From Bacteroidota bacterium (lineage in GTDB: Bacteria > Bacteroidota > Bacteroidia > Flavobacteriales > Flavobacteriaceae): DNA of 64,000 bases. Every line of letters starts with the position of its first letter. Within the stretch, counting starts at the first letter, position 1. The position numbers were made by a program, and so were the translations under genes. The stretch spans positions 114,089-178,088 of the forward strand of contig JAJRRO010000016.1 in assembly GCA_024279425.1 (NCBI GenBank), written 5' to 3'. The notes under the pieces are model-generated. The model had not been told where the DNA came from, did no database searches, and worked only from the letters and a program-made list of their open reading frames with translations. Positions 36,004 to 44,999 of this stretch are shown in pieces.

Positions 36004-37245
36004 TTAGTAGGATTGATCAGTATTTAATAAGATTATCTTGTCATTCCCCATTTCATAGGAAAATGGAGTATCTTCCTTAAAAGCATCTAGTATTTCATCT
36101 ATGCTTTCTTCCATAAAGGAGGCGGTGTACACCTGGTTCTCCAAAAAATAGTTCTGATTTTCTATAGAGATATCAAAATGGCGCTCCAGTTTTTTGCGAA
36201 TACTATTGAATGGTGTTCCTCTAAACAAGAGTATACCATCTTTCCAAGCCGTATAGAGATCTACGTCCACTTTTTTCACAGACATTTTCTTTTTCGTCTT
36301 ATTCCAAGAAGCCATATGTCCAGGGGTCAAAGGAATAATTGCATTTTGGTCATTTTCTTTGTTTTCTTCGTACAAATTGATTGCTCCTTTAACCAGAACG
36401 GTATTTATATTGGAATCTTCAGGATAAAAGGATATGTTGAATTCAGTACCCAATACCTGCACATTGACTTCGTTTGCATTTACGACAAACGGGTGGGCTT
36501 CATCCTTGGCCACATCAAAGTAGGCTTCACCCTTTAAATATACCTTCCTCTTTTTCCCATTGATAAATTGAACCGGGTATCTTAATGATGTTCCAGCATT
36601 GAGTTTAACATGGGTGCCATCGGACAAGACCAGATCGAAACGCTTGCCGTAAGGTACAGTCAATTCATTATAGACCAGCTCTTTCAAAGTGCTGCCTTTA
36701 TCGGTTTTATAGGTCAATTGATTCCCTTTTTGTGACCCAATAATATTTCCCTTGGCATCAACGATATTCTGTTGGTCATTCTCTCTGACCACTTTGACTT
36801 TTCCATTGCCTTGTTTGAGGATAATCGCATTTGGGTCAATGGTGTTGACCACCGTTGGAATCCCTTCATCGTTAGATAAAAACCCTTTTTGGTAACCAAA
36901 AAACAATCCCACTATCACTACAATGGATGCGGCCACTTTGTAGAACAAACCTCTTCGTATCTTGTTCTTAGGAAATCTTTGACTTGGTGAAGTTCCCGTT
37001 TTGTCCTGATGTTCTAATTGGGCAATGACTTTTTCATAAAACGCTTTTGTCCGGTCATTGGTTTTCTTTTCTTCCAAATTGGAGGAATTCTTTGTGCCAA
37101 ATAGATGTCCATCCAGCATTTCTTCCCATTTCCTCTCGTACTTGGAATCCTTTATATACTCCATTAGTACATTGTACTCGGCCTTAGTAAGCGTATTGTC
37201 TACAAAATTTTGAAATAATTTTTCGATTTCGGTTTGCCTCGCCAT
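36004..37245 (-). CDS. FecR-family anti-sigma factor
   Basis: This 413-residue protein has a cytoplasmic sigma-binding start (EIEKLFQNFVDNTLTKAEY), one transmembrane helix (about 98-116), a FecR domain (about 190-290; VPYGKRFDLVLSDG, LKGEAYFDV, VLGTEFNI) and a C-terminal domain ending with an STN-like contact segment. It links the SusC at 32541-35900 with the sigma factor at 37517-38104. It is separated from the sigma gene by a 160-base repeat element, which may change the balance between the two proteins. Confidence 0.92.
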   Translation of the reverse strand: MARQTEIEKLFQNFVDNTLTKAEYNVLMEYIKDSKYERKWEEMLDGHLFGTKNSSNLEEKKTNDRTKAFYEKVIAQLEHQDKTGTSPSQRFPKNKIRRGLFYKVAASIVVIVGLFFGYQKGFLSNDEGIPTVVNTIDPNAIILKQGNGKVKVVRENDQQNIVDAKGNIIGSQKGNQLTYKTDKGSTLKELVYNELTVPYGKRFDLVLSDGTHVKLNAGTSLRYPVQFINGKKRKVYLKGEAYFDVAKDEAHPFVVNANEVNVQVLGTEFNISFYPEDSNINTVLVKGAINLYEENKENDQNAIIPLTPGHMASWNKTKKKMSVKKVDVDLYTAWKDGILLFRGTPFNSIRKKLERHFDISIENQNYFLENQVYTASFMEESIDEILDAFKEDTPFSYEMGNDKIILLNTDQSY

Positions 37246-37342
37246 TTGTGGGTGCTTTATTTATTTGGCCCTACTATATACTAATACACCTGGAATAAGG
37301 AAAAGTCCCAAATAAAAGTTAATTTTTTTTAAAAATTATTAA

Positions 37343-37502
37343 GAGCCCGTTTAAATTTCGTTTTTGAAATTTGTTATACGGTACTTTTTCGTCAATTAAG
37401 GCTTCAAAAACGGAGTTGGCAGTGTCAAATGAGTATTTTGTTAACGAAAAGCGGCGAAAAAAGAGCCATAACAAAACCGAAGGATGAAATTTAAACGGGC
37501 TC
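37343..37502. repeat. 160-base MITE-like element with terminal inverted repeats
   Basis: The ends are perfect 17-base inverted repeats, GAGCCCGTTTAAATTTC and its complement, flanked by TAA on both sides (37340-37342 and 37503-37505), which looks like a 3-base target duplication. Weaker inverted similarity continues inward for about 30 more bases (TTTGTTAT, then CTTTTTCG). It encodes nothing. It stands between sigma gene 2 and fecR 2. A fixed structural RNA or a terminator is the alternative reading. Confidence 0.7.
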
Positions 37503-37516
37503 TAAGAAGAAGTGTG

Positions 37517-38104
37517 CTATGAGAAAAAAATCAGGCCTATTAATACAGTATCTGAGATATAAGGTTGTAATTGGGTTTTAATAAGTTGAAGTGTTTTCCA
37601 AAGGTGGTTTTTTACAGTCTTAGGGGAAATTTCCAGTAACTCAGCAATTTCTTGATTGCTTTTTCCTTGTTTTTTAGAAAGGACAAATATTTTCTTTTTT
37701 TGTTCTGGCAACTTTTTTAAAATGGTACTTAGTATGTTTTCATATTCCCTGAGTTGCAACAAGTTTTCGGTCTCGGAATTCAATACTGAAATATTTTTCC
37801 ACATTTCCTGTTTCAAATATTCACTGTTGGCCACGTTTCTTAAATAGTTATAGGTAAGATTTCTGGCAATGGTATAAATAAATGAGTTGAACGAATTTTG
37901 GGAATCTATGGTTTCCCTATTTACCCAGATCTTTATAAATACCTCCTGAATAATATCTTCGGTAGCATGTCTAGATTTGGTCATAGAAAAAACAAATGGG
38001 TACAGTTTTTTACTGTACGTATTGAAAATAGTTCTAAAGGCGGCTGTATCTCCTTTTTTGAGATCGTTAAGAATTCCTTCTATATGTATATTACAATCTT
38101 CCAA
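37517..38104 (-). CDS. ECF RNA polymerase sigma factor
   Basis: This 195-residue sigma-70 family protein has region 2 at about 20-85 (FRTIFNTYSKKLYPFVFSM, TEDIIQEVFIKIWVNRE) and region 4 at about 130-180 (LPEQKKKIFVLSKKQGKSNQ, ISPKTVKNHLWK). It should activate the fecR-susCD block 2. The LacI-type operator pair C lies 176-230 bases upstream of its start, so the sigma gene itself is a predicted target. Its hydrophobic C-terminal tail (SDTVLIGLIFFS) is common in Bacteroidota ECF factors. Confidence 0.92.
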   Translation of the reverse strand: MEDCNIHIEGILNDLKKGDTAAFRTIFNTYSKKLYPFVFSMTKSRHATEDIIQEVFIKIWVNRETIDSQNSFNSFIYTIARNLTYNYLRNVANSEYLKQEMWKNISVLNSETENLLQLREYENILSTILKKLPEQKKKIFVLSKKQGKSNQEIAELLEISPKTVKNHLWKTLQLIKTQLQPYISDTVLIGLIFFS

Positions 38105-38279
38105 TCCTCTTAATTCTTCTAATTATTGCAATTTCATATCCTCATTTTCAATAGCATTTTCTAACATTTCGCTAGAAAAACAAACAAAAAATCGAAATTA
38201 CGATGACATATCCGCTATGCCGGCATATTCAAAACAACAAATAATATATTGATTTTTAAAAGGAATGGCATGTAAATTC

Positions 38280-38297
38280 TATGCAAAGGTTTGCATA
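38280..38297. promoter_or_regulatory. LacI-type operator C1, before sigma-fecR-susCD block 2
   Basis: TATGCAAAGGTTTGCATA has perfect 8-base arms and a GG centre, 176 bases upstream of the sigma start. A degenerate second copy, CGCAAAGGTTTTCG (38320-38333), lies 38 bases further, centre to centre. Two operators at this spacing could allow cooperative binding. Confidence 0.82.
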
Positions 38298-38319
38298 AAT
38301 GACATTTTGGGCAGTATTA

Positions 38320-38333
38320 CGCAAAGGTTTTCG
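38320..38333. promoter_or_regulatory. Degenerate LacI-type operator C2
   Basis: CGCAAAGGTTTTCG keeps the GCAAAGGTTT core of the other sites but the arms pair imperfectly. Its support is mostly its place beside the perfect site C1. Confidence 0.5.
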
Positions 38334-38514
38334 TGAAAATGAAGCCATTGAATCATAAATTCATAGAAATTAAGTCAAAAAACATAACGATTTATGTGCT
38401 TATAATGGACCATATACTAGCTATGTGAAAGTGGTATACGTTCTATCCTTGGCTTCAAAAATCTTGTTCGATCTATTCTTTTTCTAGCTAAGAATCTTAT
38501 TAAACAAGGTGCTA

Positions 38515-40368
38515 TTAATTGTTCAACAAAGTTTGAACCGTACCTTCGTTAAGATCTATCCTAAAATGACCTGAGGGAGCCCCTTCAAAATGTTTTTGAA
38601 ACATTTTGGCAAAATCCCTTAGTTGATCGCTCATTTTTGATTCCTCCATTTGGGACAAATGGCCTAAAAGAATTTTATATTGCTTTATTCGTTTGGATCC
38701 GATATCATTCAAGGCCAAATGATCCGCATTGTGCAAGCGGTAGAAATCAAATACCAAATCATACCCATCCCAATCTTCAAAATCTAGGAATGTCAAATTT
38801 TGCTGGGCCAACAAGGATTGAATTTGAGACATTCCGTTAGAATCGGTTGCTGTTACCAATAATTCCTTACCACTTTGTTTCAGCAAATGTTCTTTTAATA
38901 CGGATGGCCAATCATCAGGGATAAATCGAAGTCGAACCAATTCCCTCAAGTGCCATGTAACATATTCCTGATAGTTATTGGTATTAAGTATTTCTTGACT
39001 CCAAATTTGCTCTTTCTTATTTTCAATCAGATACTCATGCTCTTTCTCATATAAAGGAAATAATTCCCTAAATCTTGGAACAGAAACCAAAGGAACCGTT
39101 TCCACATCCAAGATATTCTTGGATTGTACGGTCAGTATTTTATAGGCTGCTGGATAAGCGGCCAAAGAAGGCGTCTGTACATTAATCAGAACATTTCCTT
39201 TTTTGGTCTTATGGATTCCTGTATCATTAATATGCATATGTCCCCCAAAATGTACTTTGAGTCCAGCATCCGCAAAGGCTTTCGCCACATCTTCTTTTGG
39301 GACCCTATGCAACTGCATCTTATCACTCCCAAAAAGTGCTTTTTTCAATTCCGAGGTGCCATCGTTAAACTCCACCATGGGATAGTGGCTGAAAGCAATC
39401 AGTGTTTTTCCTCTTTTTTGTGCCTCTTTGACTACTTTACCAACCCATGATATCAGATGTTGTTTATGGGTAAGGACATTATTGTACCCGGTACTGGCTC
39501 CACTATAGTTTTTTGGATTCTGGGAATCACTATCTGCCCCTTTAACTGGCACATATACATTTGCATCCAAAGCCAACAACCACACTCCTTCTTGTGGTCC
39601 CACTAAATAACTCACATCTGGAACCACTAAATTTTCGGAAATGGGATACTGCCTTTGGTTTAATCTCGATACTACAAGTGCCTTTTCTAACGTATAGTTT
39701 TCATAGTCATAACTTGAAAATGGAGTTTCCCAATACTGGAATTTTTCTTGGGGAAAGAATCCAAAATCGGATAATTGGTTTAAAATACCAGCATATCCCC
39801 ATTCCTTAACATCTTGTGTAATAATGGGCTGTAAACCATTATTTTCTATATTACCTTGTTTGCTCAGTATAGCCTGGGGTTGGCCTCCTTCTCCCAAAAA
39901 GTCCTTTTTTCCAGCATCTTGAGCAAATGGTCGTCCCGGATCATGATTTCCTGTAATGACCAAAAAGGTAATATTGTATTTTTTGGAATACGTATCGAGA
40001 ATCTTGCGCAAAGCCCTAACATTCATAGGCTGGCCATCATCAGAGAAATCGCCGGGAAGGGCAATGATTTTGATTCCTTTATGTACGGCATCTTCCAAAG
40101 CGGCCAAGAATGCAAAATAGTTTTCATTGAACAATCGGGTAGAATGCAATTGGGACTCCATTGTGCGAATGGTATTGTATTTTCCCGTCAACGGATTTTT
40201 AATGCCCTTATAGTCAGTATCTGAAAAAGTAGCGTAAATATCCTGTAAATGGACATCTGACATAAATGCAATTTTAATATTTTCCAGCTGTTTAGTTTTA
40301 TTATTTCCTTTACAGGAAATCAATAGAAGGGAAACTATTAAGAGAAGTTTATTTATACCTAAAACCAT
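38515..40368 (-). CDS. Lipoprotein calcineurin-like metallophosphoesterase
   Basis: This 617-residue lipoprotein (LLLISC, C19) has a metallophosphoesterase domain: MSDVHLQD (about 35), PGDFSDDG (about 104), ITGNHDPGR (about 138), FSHYP (about 327) and FGGHMHINDTG (about 374). Unlike the enzyme at 428-2017, all canonical metal ligands, including D-x-H, are present. A C-terminal region of about 180 residues has no recognised motif and may bind substrate. It lies between the iol/HAD block and susCD block 2. It probably removes phosphate groups from imported or surface-bound fragments; the substrate is unknown. Confidence 0.8.
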   Translation of the reverse strand: MVLGINKLLLIVSLLLISCKGNNKTKQLENIKIAFMSDVHLQDIYATFSDTDYKGIKNPLTGKYNTIRTMESQLHSTRLFNENYFAFLAALEDAVHKGIKIIALPGDFSDDGQPMNVRALRKILDTYSKKYNITFLVITGNHDPGRPFAQDAGKKDFLGEGGQPQAILSKQGNIENNGLQPIITQDVKEWGYAGILNQLSDFGFFPQEKFQYWETPFSSYDYENYTLEKALVVSRLNQRQYPISENLVVPDVSYLVGPQEGVWLLALDANVYVPVKGADSDSQNPKNYSGASTGYNNVLTHKQHLISWVGKVVKEAQKRGKTLIAFSHYPMVEFNDGTSELKKALFGSDKMQLHRVPKEDVAKAFADAGLKVHFGGHMHINDTGIHKTKKGNVLINVQTPSLAAYPAAYKILTVQSKNILDVETVPLVSVPRFRELFPLYEKEHEYLIENKKEQIWSQEILNTNNYQEYVTWHLRELVRLRFIPDDWPSVLKEHLLKQSGKELLVTATDSNGMSQIQSLLAQQNLTFLDFEDWDGYDLVFDFYRLHNADHLALNDIGSKRIKQYKILLGHLSQMEESKMSDQLRDFAKMFQKHFEGAPSGHFRIDLNEGTVQTLLNN

Positions 40369-40542
40369 ATTGTCTTTAACTTAAAATATACTTTATTCAT
40401 TGGTGTCATACCTATTAACCCATGCATTTGCCTTTACCCTACAGCAAAGAAAATCGACCTTCATAAAGTTGGGTTTCATCGACCGCATCCTTAGCCGGAT
40501 GCAATTCTTTGATGGGAAAGCCTGAGTCTTCTGAAGATTTGT

Positions 40543-41184
40543 CTATGTACCCAGCAGGTCATTTAGATCTTCCATACTGTCAAAAACAACGGCACCCATA
40601 TCTTCAAATGCCCCTTTGTTATGGCTTTTGGCATAGGCAAAAGTATCAAAACCACCAGCAATTGCCGCTGTTACACCATACATGCTATCCTCAACTACTG
40701 CGCACTCGTTTGGTTTACAACCCATTTTTTTTGCGGCAAATAAATAAATTTCTGGATCTGGTTTCCAGCTTCCTATTTCGTAAGAGCTAAAAATACTGTC
40801 GGTCGAAAATTTATCGATGAGATCTACCTTTGTTAAATTCAGGGTGATTTTCTCCCTTGGGCCACTTGAGGCCACACAAAATGGCACCTTTAATCCATTA
40901 AGTAACCCATGAATACCCTTTATGGGTTTCAGGTTTCTTTTAAATGCCTTGAAGGTTTTTTGCCTAAAATTCATTTCAAAATTTGGCGGAATATCTCCAT
41001 CGATTCGAAGGTCGATATATTCTAAGATACCTTTGAAGGACTTTCCCGAAAATTCTGCTACTGCCTCATTAAAACTAAGATTTAAGCCTAAATCCCCAGC
41101 CATTTCAACCAAGACTTTACTTGAAATAGACTCACTATCTACCAATACACCATCACAATCAAAAATGACACATTTATATTTCAT
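40543..41184 (-). CDS. HAD-family sugar-phosphate phosphatase/phosphoglucomutase type
   Basis: This 213-residue cytoplasmic protein has motif I FDCDGVLVDSE, a cap domain, motif II VASSGP, the motif III lysine in GSWKPDPEIY and motif IV VVEDSMYGV. These are the marks of subfamily-I HAD enzymes of the beta-phosphoglucomutase/2-deoxyglucose-phosphatase type. It follows the sodium symporter by 135 bases in the same direction and may end the iol operon. It could dephosphorylate a sugar or inositol phosphate intermediate. It lacks the PhnX signature, so it is not a phosphonoacetaldehyde hydrolase. Confidence 0.83.
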   Translation of the reverse strand: MKYKCVIFDCDGVLVDSESISSKVLVEMAGDLGLNLSFNEAVAEFSGKSFKGILEYIDLRIDGDIPPNFEMNFRQKTFKAFKRNLKPIKGIHGLLNGLKVPFCVASSGPREKITLNLTKVDLIDKFSTDSIFSSYEIGSWKPDPEIYLFAAKKMGCKPNECAVVEDSMYGVTAAIAGGFDTFAYAKSHNKGAFEDMGAVVFDSMEDLNDLLGT

Positions 41185-41319
41185 GCGTTTAAATCTTTTT
41201 AATTATCTGGAAATTAATTAAAAAATTAAGAACGCATGTAAACGCTATTCTCTTACATTAAAAATTTTAAACATTTTTTTTTGTGAAGCAATTTTTAAAG
41301 TTTCTCAATGCTCGTTTCA

Positions 41320-42897
41320 TTAGTTTTGCCCCAATAGCACATAAATCAAAAGGGTAACCAAACAAAGTGCAATGGACATATGCTTGGTATACTTCCATTC
41401 CTTCAAATCCAAAATATGCAGGTCCTCGGCCTTAAACTCCCTTTCCGGTGGATAAAAGTAAGATACTGCAAACATCACTACCAAGTTAAGTATGAATTCA
41501 ATCCCCCAAATATGAATAAAATGGATGTCGGTTTTCAGTATAAAAGTAGTTGTGATATAAAAAGCCAATCCCACGAACAATGCCGCTTTGGCCCCAGCTG
41601 CCGATATTCTCTTTAGGAAAAAACCTGCCAACATAATAGAGGCAATGGGAATAAAGAAAATACCATTCAGTTGTTGCAACATTTGGTACAAACCGTCTGG
41701 CGCATTAGCTACCATAGGCGCTGCCATAATTGCAAAAATAGCCAAAACGGTAGAGGTCAATTTCCCTACTTTTACCAATTTTTTATCTGTACTGTCCTTG
41801 CCAAGGTGCCTTTTGTATACATCAATACTAAATATAGTCGCTGCACTGTTAAGCACACTATTAAAGGTACTTAATACAGCCCCCATCACTATTGCAGCAA
41901 ACAAGCCTACAAGGCCAACGGGAAGTACTTTTTTAATAAGCTCAGGATAAATCATATCTTGATTGTCAAAAAGAGAATCCCCATAATAATAGAAGCCTAT
42001 AACTCCGGGCAAAATAATGATAATGGGTACGAGTATTTTTAAAACCCCTGTATATAAAAGTCCTTTCTGTGCTTCCACCAAGTTTTTGGCCCCAAGTGCC
42101 CGCTGGATAATGGTCTGATTCATACTCCAGAAATACAGTTGGTTTATGATCAATCCGGTAAAAAGCACTCCAAAGGGCATTACCGAATCCTTTGCTCCAA
42201 TGACATTGAATTTCTCAGGACTGTGCTGATAAATCTTACTCAAACCTGCCAGAGGATTGCCATCCCCAATACTGATAAGAGCAATTAAAGGAATGGCCAG
42301 TCCCCCAATCAACAACCCATAACCGTTGATCGTATCTGATATGGCTACAGCTTTTAAGCCTCCAAAAATAGCGTAAATGGACCCGATTACACCAATACCA
42401 ACAACAGTCAACCAAAGGCCTTCTTTTTGGGATATGCCCAATACTTCTGAGATATTGAAGATGCTTTCCAAGTTGATGGCTCCTGTGTATAGTACAATTG
42501 GTAACAAGGTGACAACAAAAGAAACCATTAAGAATAGGGCAACCAACGTCCGTGTGGTGCCGTCAAAACGTTTTTCCAAATATTGAGGAATGGTAGTAAG
42601 TCCCATTTTCAAATATTTGGGCACAAAATATATTGCTGCAGCGACCAAGGCTAAGGCCGAGGTAACTTCCCATCCAATAATGATAAAACCATTTTTATAG
42701 GAGGAACCGTTCATTCCTATAAGGTGCTCGGTTGAAATATTGGTCAGTAGCATGGATCCTGCGATGACAACTCCGGTCAAGCTTCGTCCCCCTAAGAAAT
42801 ATCCATCTTTGGAATCGAGTTCTTCGTTCCTGAGTTTATACCAAGAATAAATGGCAACAAAAGCTATGAAGCCAATAAAAGTTAAAGCAGTATACAT
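41320..42897 (-). CDS. Sodium:solute symporter, probable myo-inositol importer
   Basis: This 525-residue inner-membrane protein of the SSS family has about 13-14 helices, an early GGRSLTGVVIAGSMLLTNIS, the helix-3 region WEVTSALALVAAAI and the family segment YTGAINLE. It resembles sugar/inositol sodium symporters of the SGLT branch. It is 81 bases downstream of iolD in the iol operon, so myo-inositol (or a breakdown product) is the most likely substrate. Confidence 0.85.
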   Translation of the reverse strand: MYTALTFIGFIAFVAIYSWYKLRNEELDSKDGYFLGGRSLTGVVIAGSMLLTNISTEHLIGMNGSSYKNGFIIIGWEVTSALALVAAAIYFVPKYLKMGLTTIPQYLEKRFDGTTRTLVALFLMVSFVVTLLPIVLYTGAINLESIFNISEVLGISQKEGLWLTVVGIGVIGSIYAIFGGLKAVAISDTINGYGLLIGGLAIPLIALISIGDGNPLAGLSKIYQHSPEKFNVIGAKDSVMPFGVLFTGLIINQLYFWSMNQTIIQRALGAKNLVEAQKGLLYTGVLKILVPIIIILPGVIGFYYYGDSLFDNQDMIYPELIKKVLPVGLVGLFAAIVMGAVLSTFNSVLNSAATIFSIDVYKRHLGKDSTDKKLVKVGKLTSTVLAIFAIMAAPMVANAPDGLYQMLQQLNGIFFIPIASIMLAGFFLKRISAAGAKAALFVGLAFYITTTFILKTDIHFIHIWGIEFILNLVVMFAVSYFYPPEREFKAEDLHILDLKEWKYTKHMSIALCLVTLLIYVLLGQN

Positions 42898-42978
42898 GGT
42901 TGATTAATTTTGGTTGTTATTGAACATAAATCGTTCAGACGACAAACCTATATTTTTAGATTGCCGCCTGATTATATA

Positions 42979-44856
42979 TTAGTGATGGAACCTTTGCTTC
43001 TTTTTATGTTCCAAGGCATCTGCATATGCTTTTTGAACGGTTTCCATCTCGGACACTTCTGAAATGGGAACTTCCCACCAACCATAGCCGTCAGTACCTT
43101 GATATCTGTCGCAAGTGGCATATATGACTGTAGTTCTATCTATCTTTTTCGCTTCCGCAAGAGCATCGGTAAGACTTTCATAATCTGTACACTCAATGAC
43201 ATGGGCTCCCAAACTACGTGCATTATCTGCCAAGTTGATTGGTAGAACAGCATTAGAGACAACATCATCGCCATCAATCTTTTGAGATTCGGGATTGCGA
43301 TATAAATATCTTGTGCCAAAGCCCTCACTGCCTAAACTCCGCGATAAGGAACCAATACTTTTATAGCCATCATTGTCTATCAAAACAATAGTTATTTTAT
43401 ACCTTTCTTGGATGGAGGTAACGATTTCCTGGCAAAGCATCAGATAACTACCATCGCCGACCATCACATAAATCTCACGACTAGGATCGGCCATCTTTGC
43501 CCCAAGCCCACCGGCAATTTCATAGCCCATACAGGAATATCCATATTCTAGGTGAAAACTCTTGTTGCTCTTGGTTCGCCATAACTTATGTAAATCTCCT
43601 GGTAAACTTCCTGCAGCGCAAAGCACCACGTCATTATCATCTGCAAATTCGTTTACCGCCCCGATTATTTCCCCCTGACTCAAAAGATTATCGTGTCTGT
43701 AAGCATATATTTCCGAAACTTTTTCCTCCCATGTACGATTGAATTCTCTAACACTCTTGCTATAGTCCTCACCCACTTGATAATCCTCCAATAATCCCAA
43801 TAATTCTTCCAACGTGGCTTTCGCATCTCCTTGTAACATAAGGCCGCCATGTTTGGCCGCATCAAATTCGGTAACGTTGATATTCACAAATTTCACATCC
43901 GGGTTTTGAAAAGCCGTTTTAGAGGCGGTAGTAAAATCACTATAACGTGTCCCCAGGCCTATAACCAAATCCGCTTCTTCCGAAATTTTATTGGCACCAG
44001 GAGTCCCTGTTGCCCCGACCGCACCCAATTGATGGGGGTCGTCATATCTCAAAGCCCCTTTTCCTGCGAAAGTTTCCGCAACGGGGATATGGGTTTTATG
44101 GACAAAAGTTTTCAAAAGGTCAAGGGCCTCACTGTAATGGGCACCTCCACCAGCAATTATCAAAGGTTTTTTACTTTTTTTAATAAGGTCAACCGCTCTT
44201 TTGATTTGAGAAACATCGGGTCGTTGCCTCATAATTCTCCAGGTTTTCTTCTCAAAGAAGTCTATAGGGTAGTCAAAGGCCTCTGCCTGAACGTCTTGTG
44301 GTATTGCCAATGTAACAGCACCTGTTTCGGAAGGGGAAGTCAATACCCTCATAACTTCGGGAAGGGCAAATAATATTTGTTCGGGCCTATTGATTCGGTC
44401 CCAATATTTTGAGATAGGCTTAAAACAGTCATTAACGGAGATATCTTGGGAATTGGCCGATTCTAACTGTTGTAAAACGGGGGCAACATTTCTTCGTGCA
44501 AAAATATCACTAGGAATCAATAATACCGGTAGGCGATTTATGGTCGCCCCTGCTGCTGCCGTCAACATATTGGTGGCTCCTGGCCCAATGGAAGTAACAC
44601 AGGCAAAAGCACTTAGTCTATTCTTCATTTTGGTATATGCCGCGGAGGTATGCACCATGGCTTGCTCATTACGGCACTGATAATACTTTAGTCCGTCTTG
44701 CTGCTGTATGGCTTGCCCCATCCCTGCAACATTGCCATGCCCCAAAATACCAAAACAACCTGCAAAAAACTTGTTTTCGACCCCATCACGTTCTACATAT
44801 TGTTGATTTAAATATTTTACAACGGCTTGGGCAACGGTAAGTCTTATTGTTTTCAT
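42979..44856 (-). CDS. iolD: 3D-(3,5/4)-trihydroxycyclohexane-1,2-dione hydrolase
   Basis: This 625-residue thiamine-diphosphate enzyme opens the cyclohexane ring of diketo-inositol to 5-deoxyglucuronate. It starts MKTIRLTVAQAVVKYLNQQY, with FAGCFGILGHGNVAG (about 31), CRNEQAMVH with the TPP glutamate, and the TPP/Mg motif GDGSYLMLCQE-IDNDGYKS (about 480-515). Length matches IolD. It acts after IolE and before IolB in the cytoplasm. It sits 143 bases downstream of iolG in the operon. Confidence 0.95.
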   Translation of the reverse strand: MKTIRLTVAQAVVKYLNQQYVERDGVENKFFAGCFGILGHGNVAGMGQAIQQQDGLKYYQCRNEQAMVHTSAAYTKMKNRLSAFACVTSIGPGATNMLTAAAGATINRLPVLLIPSDIFARRNVAPVLQQLESANSQDISVNDCFKPISKYWDRINRPEQILFALPEVMRVLTSPSETGAVTLAIPQDVQAEAFDYPIDFFEKKTWRIMRQRPDVSQIKRAVDLIKKSKKPLIIAGGGAHYSEALDLLKTFVHKTHIPVAETFAGKGALRYDDPHQLGAVGATGTPGANKISEEADLVIGLGTRYSDFTTASKTAFQNPDVKFVNINVTEFDAAKHGGLMLQGDAKATLEELLGLLEDYQVGEDYSKSVREFNRTWEEKVSEIYAYRHDNLLSQGEIIGAVNEFADDNDVVLCAAGSLPGDLHKLWRTKSNKSFHLEYGYSCMGYEIAGGLGAKMADPSREIYVMVGDGSYLMLCQEIVTSIQERYKITIVLIDNDGYKSIGSLSRSLGSEGFGTRYLYRNPESQKIDGDDVVSNAVLPINLADNARSLGAHVIECTDYESLTDALAEAKKIDRTTVIYATCDRYQGTDGYGWWEVPISEVSEMETVQKAYADALEHKKKQRFHH

Positions 44857-44999
44857 TTCTACTTTATTTATTATTCTTAAAAAGGCATTTCTGAATTTTA
44901 TACCAATCTGAATACTACCTTTCTGTTTATTGCGCTACATATTCTTGGGCTTTTTAATTGTATGCCCATTAAAGGAAAATCCAAAGTGTCAATGTCGCA

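Larger units (their letters stand above)
38105..38514. other. 410-base non-coding gap between sigma gene 2 and metallophosphoesterase
   Basis: AT-rich with no coding frame. It carries the operator pair at 38280-38333 and must hold the promoter of the sigma-fecR-susCD block. It also contains the 3' region of the metallophosphoesterase transcript; no clear terminator hairpin was seen. Confidence 0.65.

Noticed and set aside
40439..40556. An open minus-strand frame of about 39 codons overlapping the end of the HAD gene, coding-like in composition (reads EDSGFPIKELHP near its start).
   Set aside because: It has no start, no recognised family and begins right after a stop; a chance frame or an unidentifiable remnant cannot be told apart.
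41231..41250. GCATGTAAACGCTA-like sequence before the HAD gene as a further operator.
   Set aside because: Only half-arms match and symmetry is poor.
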